A DNA stretch of 64,000 nucleotides from an uncultured Victivallales bacterium. Lineage in GTDB: Bacteria; Verrucomicrobiota; Lentisphaeria; Oligosphaerales; JAFGRS01. Location: contig CAILUI010000071.1 of NCBI GenBank assembly GCA_903837355.1, forward strand, positions 20,484 through 84,483, written 5' to 3'. Below the pieces are notes generated by a model. It did no database searches. It was given only the letters and a program-made list of their open reading frames with translations, and was not told the origin of the DNA. The translations under genes and the position numbers were made by a program. Numbering within the stretch: position 1 is the first letter of the stretch; every line of letters starts with the position of its first letter. This document shows positions 21,509 through 29,901 of the stretch, one piece after another.

Positions 21509-21766
21509 TGTGGGCAAGAGGGTTGTGCTCGACCGGGGGATGGTCGCGTTCGGAGGAAGGTGCGCCGCTGAACGTCAGTGGATCCGACCTCACCCCCTGA
21601 AGGTAACCCCAGGACAACCTGAGCGCCCGAGTTGCGGGCTGGTTCCCACCAGGTTGGCGGAGCCTCGAACCGCCGCCGGATTGCTCCCCGCGGTCCGCCC
21701 TCCGGAGGCCTTCCCCTCCTCCAGCCTCCAGCCTCCAGTCTCCAGTCCTTCTCCAGTCCACGCGCG
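21509..21766. other. Gap between convergent genes, with a short 7-bp tandem repeat
   Basis: No convincing gene is present. Four copies of a heptamer, CTCCAGC, CTCCAGC, CTCCAGT, CTCCAGT, occupy 21719-21746, with a fifth partial copy nearby. The same period (7 bp) with a different unit occurs at 41391-41460. The stretch separates the toxin gene from the end of a minus-strand gene. Confidence 0.5.
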
Positions 21767-22999
21767 CTACGTGCGCCGCAGCCGCTGATACAGATGCTCC
21801 ACCATCCACAACCAGCGGCGGTAGGAGCGCTCATCCGAAGCGTGGAGGATTGCTTTCGCCTCCTGCAAGTCCCGGGCAGTGACCGTCGTCTTCTCCAGGA
21901 ACTCGATGCACGTCGCGGCCTGGCCTTCGCCGCCGAAGAGCGGACCCAGTGTCTGCGCCACGAACCCGTCCCAGGTGAGCGCCGGCGCGTCCGCGAAAGC
22001 CGCGACACTGAGGTAGTTGATCTCGTTTACCACACTGGTCGCCGAGACTTCGCCAAACAGGGTTACGCCGTCCATTCCCACCTCAGCGACCTTCTGCACC
22101 ATGGCAGAGAGGTCCCTGGCCACCAGTTTGCGCCGGTGGTCGTTCCATTGGCTGCCAACGTGGGTGCGCAGCACCTTGGCGTGCGGCGGCATCGCGGCAA
22201 CCTTCTCCGGAGTCATCTCCTTGAGGAACCTTTGCAGGTACTCGTGCTCGCGGTTGGTGAACTGCAGGAGGCTGCCTTCCGGAAGCGCGCGCAAAGGCGC
22301 GTGGTCGGCCGTGTCGAGAATCGTGTCAAAATAGCATTCGCAGACGGGCAGAATCCCCGGCCGCGCCTGCTGCGCTGCCTCGACCAGCGGCGGCAGCAGC
22401 GTCACGATGTCTGTGGGCGACCAATTCCGGTCTTGGCTGGAGGCCTTCTGACAATCTGCGCATTGGCAGAGTCCGTTGTCGCCCGTCTCGAAGTTGATGC
22501 CGCCAAGATCGAACGTCTCGCATAACCAGCGGACCGAATCGAGCATAAAGCGTCGGTTCTCCGCCTTCGCGGGGCAGGCCATACGATAGTAGTGATTGAA
22601 GCGCGCGAGCGTCGGTCCAACCGCCTCCAGTTCAGGATGGAGATCCAGCCAGTTCGGCAGGCTGAACTCATGCTTGCCTTCCCAGTAAACACCGCCGTAC
22701 GAGTTGACCCCGATGCCGGGAATGATGGCCACGTTCCTCGCCCGGCCATGCCGGCAAACCTCCTGCGCCGCCTCGATCCCGCCGTGGCCGTCCCGCAGGA
22801 AGCCGTAGATGATGACCCCGGTGAAACCATGCGCCGCGCAGAAATCAACCAGGTTGGTGTAGTCCCGGACGAAATCCCCGGGCTGCTTGTGATACGGAGT
22901 GCTGGCGCCCCACTCCTGGATGCCCTGCGTCAGCGGCGTCCAGTCCATGCTGTGATCCCACGTCCAGAACAGGCGGTGCTTCAGACTCTTGGTCTGCAT
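21767..22999 (-). CDS. Putative TIM-barrel glycoside-hydrolase-like protein
   Basis: This 410-residue cytosolic protein has no signal peptide. It starts FWTWDHSMDWTPLTQGIQEW and alternates strands and helices like a (beta/alpha)8 barrel (GFTGVIIYGFLRDG; FDLGGINFETGDNGLCQCAD; MDGVTLFGEVSATSVVNEIN). The ETGDNGLCQCADCQ segment, an acidic residue next to a Cys cluster after strand 4, resembles DUF4838 and GH20-like proteins that act on glycans, but no family is proven. The gene follows a large secreted partner by 9 bases and is clearly in the same operon. A role in polysaccharide breakdown is inferred from that and the fold. Confidence 0.55.
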   Translation of the reverse strand: MQTKSLKHRLFWTWDHSMDWTPLTQGIQEWGASTPYHKQPGDFVRDYTNLVDFCAAHGFTGVIIYGFLRDGHGGIEAAQEVCRHGRARNVAIIPGIGVNSYGGVYWEGKHEFSLPNWLDLHPELEAVGPTLARFNHYYRMACPAKAENRRFMLDSVRWLCETFDLGGINFETGDNGLCQCADCQKASSQDRNWSPTDIVTLLPPLVEAAQQARPGILPVCECYFDTILDTADHAPLRALPEGSLLQFTNREHEYLQRFLKEMTPEKVAAMPPHAKVLRTHVGSQWNDHRRKLVARDLSAMVQKVAEVGMDGVTLFGEVSATSVVNEINYLSVAAFADAPALTWDGFVAQTLGPLFGGEGQAATCIEFLEKTTVTARDLQEAKAILHASDERSYRRWLWMVEHLYQRLRRT

Positions 23000-23008
23000 C
23001 AGCTTTCC

Positions 23009-25669
23009 CTATCGTTCATTTCCCGGTCCTTCCACCACCTCGGCAATCACCATTCCGCTCTCCGGCACCTGTAGGTCCAACGTCGCGTCAGCCCCGATCT
23101 GGCGCGTCTCGTCGCGCGCCAGCAGCTTGCCCGCCGCGTCATAGACGTAGAAGCGCACCGTCGCCGCCCGCCCCGGCCAGGCGTAACTGCCTGGTATCGT
23201 GCTTATGATGCGCTCCCGCCCGGTGACACAGCCCGGCCCCAGTTCACGGATGGTGATGGGGTACAGCTTGCACACGAAATTGTCCGATCCCTCCAGGAGC
23301 AGGTTCGCGCCCATCGGCGAATACACGCATCCCATCGACAGGCACGTCTTCACTGCATCAAAGATGCCCTTGAGGGTCTTCTCGTCTCCGAAATTGCCGA
23401 GGACCAGCGGCACGTTCGCAAGGTGCGCGTCGACCATCCCAGCAACCCCGTTGCCGCCTTCGACAAACCGCGCCACTGGCAGGCTGTTCACGCTGCGCAG
23501 CGCGGCTCCGCCATTACCCAGAAAGAACTTCCCGCGCCGCAGCACCTCGCCCAGTATCCGCAGTTGGCACGACTCCGTCGCAAAGGCGTTGTCCGACTTA
23601 AGCCGCAGGATTTTCCCTTCCGTGTCCAGGTCGGCCGAGTAGCCGTCCCAGCGGCTGTAGTCGTAGCGCGAGTAGAGCCGCGCCCGAAACGCCCAACTGA
23701 ATTCGTCGGCGTAGATGCCGTCGCTGCCGCATGCGTCCAGGCTCAGGCGCACGCCCCCCAGGAGCGCTTCAAGGTAAGCCGAGCCCGGACGCGGCACGAA
23801 ATAGAGGATGCCCCAGTCTTTTTCGACTTGTTCGCCGAAGTAGATGCGGCTGTAAGTCGGATCCTCGAAGACCGTCCCGTCCTTCGTCAGGATGGCGTCT
23901 TCGGCGTAGGGCCAGCGCGCGAGCAGCGGCTTGTACACCGTCTCCATCGACGGGTGCATCCGCTGGATCACCTTCACCTGCGGCAGCGTCTGGCGCAGGC
24001 ATTCGACGTCCTGCCTGAAGGTGTTCTGGAACGTGGCACGGTGCTTGAAGGTGAGGAAGGTTTCGACATCGAAGTCCGGCGTGCGTCCCGGCGCGGGCGG
24101 TGCGCCCGCGGCAAGCTTGGGATACTGCCCCCACTGCCCCCCGTATTTTGAGCTGACGGTATAGATGTCCGCCTGGCTCCGCAGCCAGGGCCCCAGTGCC
24201 ACCATGATCGGTCCCAGGTGCCCCAATGACGTCGACATCACCTCCTCGGGTGTCTTGCCTTCCGCGCGGGTGAACTCCCAGAAGATAGGCCATTGCACGC
24301 AGACGTCATTCAGGCCCCAGCGCCGCCGCAGGTCGTTGATGAACGTCCAGTACCCGCCGCCGTCGTGCACGGGCATGATGGCCAACACGAAGTCAATGCC
24401 CGATCCCGGCGCCAGAGCGAGGGTTTCAGAGTAAATCTCGCCCACGCCACCCTCGTTGCGATAATACGCAAGCAGGCGCAGCCAGTCGCTCTCCGCCACC
24501 ACGCCGAACCCGTTGCCGCTGTCCTTGTGCGACCCGATGAAAAGCGTGGGGTTTGCCGCGCTGGCGCTGATGCTGCCGATATTCGTGTCCCCCGTCAGCA
24601 CAAACTTGGCCGCCCCTTCGCGCAGGAAGAACCGGTGCCGGAACGGTAAGGCCGCGGTTTCCTTGCCCGTGTTTGTCCAGCGTTCCTTCCAGACGGCGAC
24701 CCCGTCCTTGAGTTCCACCGTGCGCTGGAGACTGAAGCCGGGCCACTCGGCGTTCGCCTGGAACCCCGCCGGACCGAAGGGCTGCACCTGTACCCGCGCC
24801 GCAGCCTGCGCCGCTGCATCGGCGGCAATCAGGTCGGACGCCACGGTCTTCTTCATCCCGATGCCCGTCTCGACCATGAGTTCCGGCCCCTTCGCCGTGC
24901 CCACGGCAAACCCGCCGCCCGTCCCCCAGGTCAGGCGGAGTTGCCCGGCAGACACGCCGGCCTTGAGGGCCGCGCGTTCGGGGATCAGGTTCGGCGGTTT
25001 GGGCAGCAGGTCGCGCCTCAGCCAGCCGACCTCGATATCGCGCACGATGAGGTCATATCGCGTGCTCAGCAGGGATGGCTTGCGGGTGTTGCGGATGGTC
25101 AGCGTGTTGCCGTCCACGCCACGCGCCACGTCGGAAACGTCGAGCACGAAGGTGGCACCCAGGCCGTCCCTGGTTGCCCGGTCGCCCACCTCCACATCCG
25201 GCGCGAAGATGACATCAAGCTTTGGACCGTCGAAGACGTCGAAGCCGCCACTGTACTGCTCGACAAACTCGAAGATGGGCGAACGGCCGATGAGCCGCTC
25301 ATCGCCGCCTGCGGTGTAGCGGCTGACCGGGGCCCCGTTCAGTTCCACCGCCCCGTTCAGGTTGCACCCCGCCATCGACTCCGCGTACGAGACCATCCGG
25401 AAGCGCAGGATGAGCGCCATTCCCGGCTTGGCCGGCAGGGCCGGGAGGCTGAGGTTGACCGCCTGCTCCATGTCGGGGAGCGTCTGATCAGGCAAGCGCA
25501 GGACATCTGCCAGCGGCAGCTTCGCGTCTGGCGCGGCGCCGGCCGCGCCGGCAAGCACCAAGGCGGCAATGAGAAGACCCCCGGCGACGTCCATGTTGAC
25601 CGGAAACCGTTTCCTGGGTGGCATAGAGGCCTGTTCCTCAGGACCGACCCGACCGAGAGTTTCCTGCAT
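23009..25669 (-). CDS. Large secreted glycosidase-like protein
   Basis: This 886-residue protein has a signal peptide (VAGGLLIAALVLAGAAGAAP). A long beta-rich N-terminal half (~60-470) is followed by a probable TIM barrel (~480-790) containing ACGSDGIYADEFSWAF, where D.iy.De would place a catalytic acid at the end of a strand, and a C-terminal beta domain. Two starts are possible: ATG 25669 with AAGGAG seven bases upstream, and ATG 25624 with GAGGA ten bases upstream; the latter gives a more usual signal peptide. The combination resembles secreted glycosidases of the alpha-galactosidase type, but I cannot name a GH family. It forms an operon with the next gene. Confidence 0.6.
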   Translation of the reverse strand: MQETLGRVGPEEQASMPPRKRFPVNMDVAGGLLIAALVLAGAAGAAPDAKLPLADVLRLPDQTLPDMEQAVNLSLPALPAKPGMALILRFRMVSYAESMAGCNLNGAVELNGAPVSRYTAGGDERLIGRSPIFEFVEQYSGGFDVFDGPKLDVIFAPDVEVGDRATRDGLGATFVLDVSDVARGVDGNTLTIRNTRKPSLLSTRYDLIVRDIEVGWLRRDLLPKPPNLIPERAALKAGVSAGQLRLTWGTGGGFAVGTAKGPELMVETGIGMKKTVASDLIAADAAAQAAARVQVQPFGPAGFQANAEWPGFSLQRTVELKDGVAVWKERWTNTGKETAALPFRHRFFLREGAAKFVLTGDTNIGSISASAANPTLFIGSHKDSGNGFGVVAESDWLRLLAYYRNEGGVGEIYSETLALAPGSGIDFVLAIMPVHDGGGYWTFINDLRRRWGLNDVCVQWPIFWEFTRAEGKTPEEVMSTSLGHLGPIMVALGPWLRSQADIYTVSSKYGGQWGQYPKLAAGAPPAPGRTPDFDVETFLTFKHRATFQNTFRQDVECLRQTLPQVKVIQRMHPSMETVYKPLLARWPYAEDAILTKDGTVFEDPTYSRIYFGEQVEKDWGILYFVPRPGSAYLEALLGGVRLSLDACGSDGIYADEFSWAFRARLYSRYDYSRWDGYSADLDTEGKILRLKSDNAFATESCQLRILGEVLRRGKFFLGNGGAALRSVNSLPVARFVEGGNGVAGMVDAHLANVPLVLGNFGDEKTLKGIFDAVKTCLSMGCVYSPMGANLLLEGSDNFVCKLYPITIRELGPGCVTGRERIISTIPGSYAWPGRAATVRFYVYDAAGKLLARDETRQIGADATLDLQVPESGMVIAEVVEGPGNER

Positions 25670-25719
25670 GAGTTCGCTCCTTGGCCGGCGTGCCTGTTAC
25701 TGGTCGCTTCTCCGATGCT

Positions 25720-27027
25720 TCAGGTGAGCGCCACTGGAGCAGGCGGCGGCAACCAGGGTTGGGTGCGGCGGAACTCTGCCATCAGTACCGCGGTGGCGCA
25801 GGCGACGTTCAAGCTCTCCACCCAGTTGGTACCAGGGATCGAGACGACGGCGTCCGCGACCTCCGCCAGTCCCTTTGAGAGCCCTTCGGCCTCGGAACCG
25901 AGCAGCAGCAGGCAGCGCCGGGGCATCCCGCGGCCGTAGAGGGACGTGGTGGCGTGGCTGGAGGTGGCGACTACCTGCAGGGCGCAGCGGCGTAACCGTT
26001 CGACCGCGGAGCGCGCGTCGCCGACCTGGATGACCGCTATCTGCTCGGCGGCACCCTCGGCGGTTCGGCAGACCGCGGCGGAGAGCCGCGGTGGGGCGTC
26101 CTCGGTACCGCATTGAACCACGGCGGCGCCGCCGAAATGGGCCGCGACGCGGAGGATGGCGCCGAAGTTGTGCGGGTTGGTGATCCCCTCCAGCAGCAGC
26201 ACGCAGACCGGCCCGGTCTGCGTGGCCAGGCGCATGCAGAGTTGCTCAAGCGTGATCCGCAACGGCGGTTTGACGAGCAGGCAGATGCCTTCGTGGTGGG
26301 ACGACTGCGTGATGCGGTCCATTTCCTCATTGGTCACCATGTGATAGGCCCGGTGCTGTTTGGCGCACCAGCTCAGGAGGTCGCCGGCCGCGGCGAGTTG
26401 GGCTTGTGTGACGTAGGCGCGCACGATGTCATCCGGCCGCTTGGCAAAGACCGCCAGGCAGGCGTTGAGACCGCAGAGCTTGGCTTCGTCCTGGGCCGCC
26501 GGTCCGGCCGGTCCCTGGGCGTTGTCCAGGCGCCGGTCTGGCCGGGCCATGGGCCGTGAGTCTGGCCGTGAGTCTGGCCGTGAGTCTGGCCGTGAGTCTG
26601 GCCGTGAGTCTGGCCGGAATGCGGGGCGTGAGTCGGGTCGGGAGTCGGGCCGGAATGCGGGCCGTGAGTTCGGCCGTGAGTCGGGGCGTGAGTCTGGCCG
26701 TGAGTTCGGCCGTGAGTCGGGGCGTGAGTCTGGCCGTGAGTTCGGCCGTGAGTCGGGGCGTGAGTTCGGCCGTGAGTCTGGCCGTGAGTCTGGCCGGAAT
26801 GCGGGGCGTGAGTCTGGCCGGGGTGCGGGCCGTGAGTCGGGGCGTGAGTCTGGCCGTGAGTTCGGCCGTGAGTCGGGGCGTGAGTTCGGCCGTGAGTCTG
26901 GCCGTGAGTCTGGCCGGGGTGCGGGCCGTGAGTCCGGCCGTGAGTCTGGCCGGAATGCGGGCCGTGAGTCCGTGCGGCGGGGTGAGTGCTCGGGGCGGGG
27001 TGGGCGCGAACTCGGTTCAGGACTCAT
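25720..27027 (-). CDS. SpoU-family rRNA/tRNA methyltransferase with long RPDS-repeat N-terminus
   Basis: The last ~265 residues form a SpoU methyltransferase. A substrate-binding domain (LCGLNACLAVFAKRPDDIVR; HEGICLLVKPP) precedes the knotted SAM domain with LLLEGITNPHNFGAILRVAA, LLLLGSEAEGLSKGL and SIPGTNWVESLNVACATAVL. The motif-3 core reads WVESLNVA instead of the common .eSLNVs. The first ~165 residues are an extraordinary tandem array of four-residue units, mostly DSRP with NSRP, AFRP and APRP variants, giving a strongly basic disordered tail. Basic tails often help RNA binding; that is inference here. The N-terminal start is uncertain because the repeat is open far upstream. Confidence 0.82.
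   Translation of the reverse strand: MSPEPSSRPPRPEHSPRRTDSRPAFRPDSRPDSRPAPRPDSRPDSRPNSRPDSRPNSRPDSRPDSRPAPRPDSRPAFRPDSRPDSRPNSRPDSRPNSRPDSRPDSRPNSRPDSRPDSRPNSRPAFRPDSRPDSRPAFRPDSRPDSRPDSRPDSRPDSRPMARPDRRLDNAQGPAGPAAQDEAKLCGLNACLAVFAKRPDDIVRAYVTQAQLAAAGDLLSWCAKQHRAYHMVTNEEMDRITQSSHHEGICLLVKPPLRITLEQLCMRLATQTGPVCVLLLEGITNPHNFGAILRVAAHFGGAAVVQCGTEDAPPRLSAAVCRTAEGAAEQIAVIQVGDARSAVERLRRCALQVVATSSHATTSLYGRGMPRRCLLLLGSEAEGLSKGLAEVADAVVSIPGTNWVESLNVACATAVLMAEFRRTQPWLPPPAPVALT
26549..26973 (-). repeat. 12-bp coding minisatellite, about 35 units
   Basis: The plus strand reads as repeated GAGTCTGGCCGT units with variants (TTCGGCCGTGAG, GGGGCGTGAG, AATGCGGGGCGT types), each 12 bases long. On the minus strand each unit encodes R-P-x-S/F. 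Because the period is a multiple of three, copy-number changes keep the methyltransferase in frame. Higher-order blocks are visible, as strings of 3-6 units recur in the same order, indicating recent block duplication. Confidence 0.95.
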
Positions 27028-27081
27028 GCTGAGGCACTCCAGGGCCAGTCGGCCGCGGCGGACGAATGATGGTTCGGGTCG

Positions 27082-28515
27082 CTATGCTTTCGAGCCGGCG
27101 GCGCAGGCACTGGCGGCGAAATCCGGCAAGGAAGGATCTCGCGCCCCCATGACCAGGATGGCGCGCGCGGTGGTGCACGCGGCGATGGCGCGGACAGCAG
27201 CCGCACGTGACTCCACGGCTTGCACCGCCAGGCCAGCCGCCGCGTAGTCCGCCGCGACCTCGTCGGCGGTCGGTGCGAAGGACGAGGAACCACCGGCATA
27301 GTAGACTGGCAGCAGGAGGAAACAGTCGCCGGGGCGCAGTGCCTGGCTCAGGGTTTCGCGCAGCGCCGCACGCATGAAGCCGAAGGGACCGTAGCCATGC
27401 GGCTGGAAAAGCGCTACCAAGGGGGAGCCGGCGGCATCGCGGGCTGTCTCCATGGCGGCGGCGATCTTCTGGACGTTGTGGGCGTAGTCGTTGTAGACGG
27501 GGATGCCGTGCGCGGTCGTACCCACGAACTCGAAGCGCTGGCGGATGCCGCGGAACGAGGTCAGGGCTTCCCGTAGGCTTGCCGCCGGGGCCGTGATCCC
27601 AGCCGCCTGCAGGGCGGCGACGACCGCGGTGGCGTTGAGGGCCGAGTGTTGGCCGAACTGGCGGCTCTCCACAACGCCGGCGCCGGGGATGTGGAAGGCT
27701 GCGCCGCGTGGACATGGGGTGTAGCCGCTGGGGTGTAACACGGTGGCGTCCGCAACGGCTGTGGGCGCAAAGCGTACGCGGCGCTCGGGGCCGTGTCCGG
27801 CCAGTTCCAACGCCAACTCGGCGGGCAGAACGCAGGCGTCCCGGCAGCGGTCGAGGAAGCGCCCGAAGACGGTCAGCAGTTCGTCACGGCCAAAATGGTC
27901 AGTGCCGGCATTCAGTACGACTCCGACCTGCGGGTTGAACTCGACCAGGCTCTTGTCGCTTTCGTCCACTTCGACGACCAGGAACTCGGGGTCGGGGTCG
28001 GCGGCGAAGTTGCCCGGCCGGTCGGCGGACTCCGCATCGAGCATATACCCGCCGTCGACCACGAGAACGCGGTGGCCGAGGGCACGCAGGCTGGCGGCGA
28101 GCCAGCCGGTGACCGTGGTCTTACCGGCGGACCCGGCCACGGCGATCTGTCGGCCGGCTTCGCGGTCAAGGAGACTGGCCAGGGCCCGCGCGCGCGGGCA
28201 GACGGGGCAGTCCGGGCAGACGGCGAAGTCGGGGTTGCCGGGTTCGACGGCGGCCGAGGCGACCAGGACATCCGGGTGGAAGTCGCGCGGTCCCGAGCCG
28301 TCCTGCGGGAAGACGGCGATGCCCAACCGGCGCAGTTTGGCGACGAGTTCCTCCCGGCCGGGGCCGTCAAGCTGCCGGTCACTGCCGGCCACGACATAGC
28401 CGCGCGCCTGGAGGTACTGCGCCAGGCCGCTCATGCCGATGCCTCCGATGCCCACCAGGAACACCCGCGCCGGGGGCAGGGGCAAGGTCAGCGCATGGCA
28501 GAGGGGTGCCGTCAT
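27082..28515 (-). CDS. murC: MurC-type UDP-N-acetylmuramate-alanine ligase, divergent
   Basis: This 477-residue Mur ligase is predicted to add L-alanine to UDP-MurNAc in peptidoglycan synthesis, using ATP in the cytoplasm. It has the N-terminal nucleotide-fold start VFLVGIGGIGMSGLAQYLQA, the central P-loop AGSAGKTTVTGWLA, the metal-binding region VEVDESDKSLVEFNP and the C-terminal domain with PVYNDYAHNVQKIAAAMETA. Canonical MurC has GTHGKTTTT and DDYGHHPTE, so both key loops deviate: Ser/Ala replaces Thr/His in the P-loop, and NDYAHN replaces DDYGHH. It may be an authentic but divergent MurC, or a Mpl-like recycling ligase. tolB lies upstream in the same direction, 31 bases away. Confidence 0.75.
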   Translation of the reverse strand: MTAPLCHALTLPLPPARVFLVGIGGIGMSGLAQYLQARGYVVAGSDRQLDGPGREELVAKLRRLGIAVFPQDGSGPRDFHPDVLVASAAVEPGNPDFAVCPDCPVCPRARALASLLDREAGRQIAVAGSAGKTTVTGWLAASLRALGHRVLVVDGGYMLDAESADRPGNFAADPDPEFLVVEVDESDKSLVEFNPQVGVVLNAGTDHFGRDELLTVFGRFLDRCRDACVLPAELALELAGHGPERRVRFAPTAVADATVLHPSGYTPCPRGAAFHIPGAGVVESRQFGQHSALNATAVVAALQAAGITAPAASLREALTSFRGIRQRFEFVGTTAHGIPVYNDYAHNVQKIAAAMETARDAAGSPLVALFQPHGYGPFGFMRAALRETLSQALRPGDCFLLLPVYYAGGSSSFAPTADEVAADYAAAGLAVQAVESRAAAVRAIAACTTARAILVMGARDPSLPDFAASACAAGSKA

Positions 28516-28546
28516 CGAGCAGACTGCCAGATTCGTTGCCTGCCGG

Positions 28547-29761
28547 TCAGGGCAACACCGTGGACCATGAGGGCAGGGAGTGATCGCCGCTCTGGGTGAT
28601 GGGCATCAGGCGGCCATGCCAGGTGTCGACCATGTACAGCTCCCGACGGGACTTCACCCGGCGGGAGCAGACGACGTGGCGCCCGTCCGGCGCCCACGAC
28701 GGCGACTCCCAACTGCCGGCGGCGTTGGTGACGATCTTGCGTTCCCGTGAGCTGTCCGCCATGTCGACCACGCCGACGGCATACCCGCCGCCTTGGCGCA
28801 CGGCGAAGCAGATCTTGTTCGAGACCGGCGACCAGTCGGGCGACACTGTCTCTTCGGATTCGCGGAGCAGCCGGGATGAACTGCCGCCGCTTGCCCCCAC
28901 CAGGAAGAGCTGGGGTTTGCCGGCACGGTCGGAGACGTAGCAAAGCTGGTCGCCGCGCGGGGACCAGCAGGGCGAGGACTCGGCGGCGAGGTCGCTGGTC
29001 AACTGGCGCGCGATCTGGCCGCTCTGTGCCGACAGCACGAAGAGGTCGACGCGCCGGTCCTTGCTGAGCGTGATGGCGGCCCACTGGGCATCGGGGCTAA
29101 GGTCGGCGCCGGCGTTGAGTCCCGGGAAGCGGCTCAGGCGCCGCTGGCGGCTGTTGGCCATGTCGACCAGAACCACGGAGGTGGCGTTGTTCTGATACAG
29201 CGTGTAGACGAGCATCTGGCCGCTCGCCCCCCAGGTCGGCTCGGTGCTGATGCTGCCATTGTGGGTCACGCGTCGTGAGTCGGAGCCGTCGAAGCGGCAG
29301 GAGTAAACCTCCTTGAGGTTACCGCTGCCGCCCACCGCGAAAGCGAGTCGCGAGTTGCACAGGCCGGGGATGCTGAAGGCCTTGTTGAGCAGGGCATCGA
29401 CGGCCCGGTACACCACCTCGTCGGAGCGGCCGCCGGGGGCGGTGGCGCGCAGGCTGAAAGTGCCCTGTTTGCGGGTGACCACCTGCATGTCCAGGCTCTC
29501 CTGCCCACCCGCGGTGTGGCGGGCGGCCACGGTGTAGTCGGCATCTTTGGCGCTGCTCGAGACCGCGAACCAGTCACTGCGGGTCAAGGTGTCGACCAGT
29601 TTCTTGCGGACCGCATCGCTGCCCTCGAAGCGAGTGACCACCAAGGACGGGTTGGCTTCGCCGGCTCCCTTGATGACATCGATCTGGCCATGCACCAGGC
29701 CGGCGCCCCAGAAAACCGCCAGCGCGGCCACCCCGCGGAAGGAGAAAGGTTGAGCTCTCAT
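28547..29761 (-). CDS. tolB: TolB-like periplasmic beta-propeller protein
   Basis: This 404-residue exported protein has a signal peptide (FRGVAALAVFWGAGLVHG) and an N-terminal alpha/beta domain (~25-150; FEGSDAVRKKLVDTLTRSDW). A six-bladed propeller of PD40/TolB repeats follows, with the recurring pattern P.WSP.G..l.y.S: STEPTWGASGQMLVYT, LSPDAQWAAITLS, SPCWSPRGDQLCYVSD, VSPDWSPVSNKICFA and ESPSWAPDGRHVVCSR. It belongs to the Tol-Pal system that keeps the outer membrane attached during division. The ATG at 29761, with GAGGA five bases upstream, is the start. The other Tol-Pal genes are not adjacent. Confidence 0.88.
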   Translation of the reverse strand: MRAQPFSFRGVAALAVFWGAGLVHGQIDVIKGAGEANPSLVVTRFEGSDAVRKKLVDTLTRSDWFAVSSSAKDADYTVAARHTAGGQESLDMQVVTRKQGTFSLRATAPGGRSDEVVYRAVDALLNKAFSIPGLCNSRLAFAVGGSGNLKEVYSCRFDGSDSRRVTHNGSISTEPTWGASGQMLVYTLYQNNATSVVLVDMANSRQRRLSRFPGLNAGADLSPDAQWAAITLSKDRRVDLFVLSAQSGQIARQLTSDLAAESSPCWSPRGDQLCYVSDRAGKPQLFLVGASGGSSSRLLRESEETVSPDWSPVSNKICFAVRQGGGYAVGVVDMADSSRERKIVTNAAGSWESPSWAPDGRHVVCSRRVKSRRELYMVDTWHGRLMPITQSGDHSLPSWSTVLP

Positions 29762-29901
29762 GCTGCTCCTCGGACGATTACGGCCCCACCCCGAGCGCCC
29801 GGCAGTGTGCCGGGGTTCCGGGAGACGTGTACACGCAGTAAAACGTCCTAATATACACTGTGATTGGCGGCGGCGGTCCCCGCCGAACCCGTCCCCGAGA
29901 C

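Noticed and set aside
21640..21690. A GGTTCGA-containing stem on the minus strand resembling a tRNA T-arm
   Set aside because: The stem does not pair with a 7-base loop, and no acceptor, D or anticodon arms could be built around it.
26549..26973. Regular short repeats as a possible CRISPR array
   Set aside because: There are no unique spacers; the units are contiguous 12-mers in a coding frame.
26426..27247. Plus-strand frame with GRES repeats opposite the SpoU methyltransferase
   Set aside because: The repeat encodes an open frame on both strands because of its 12-bp period. The flanks show no domain, while the minus strand runs into a conserved enzyme.
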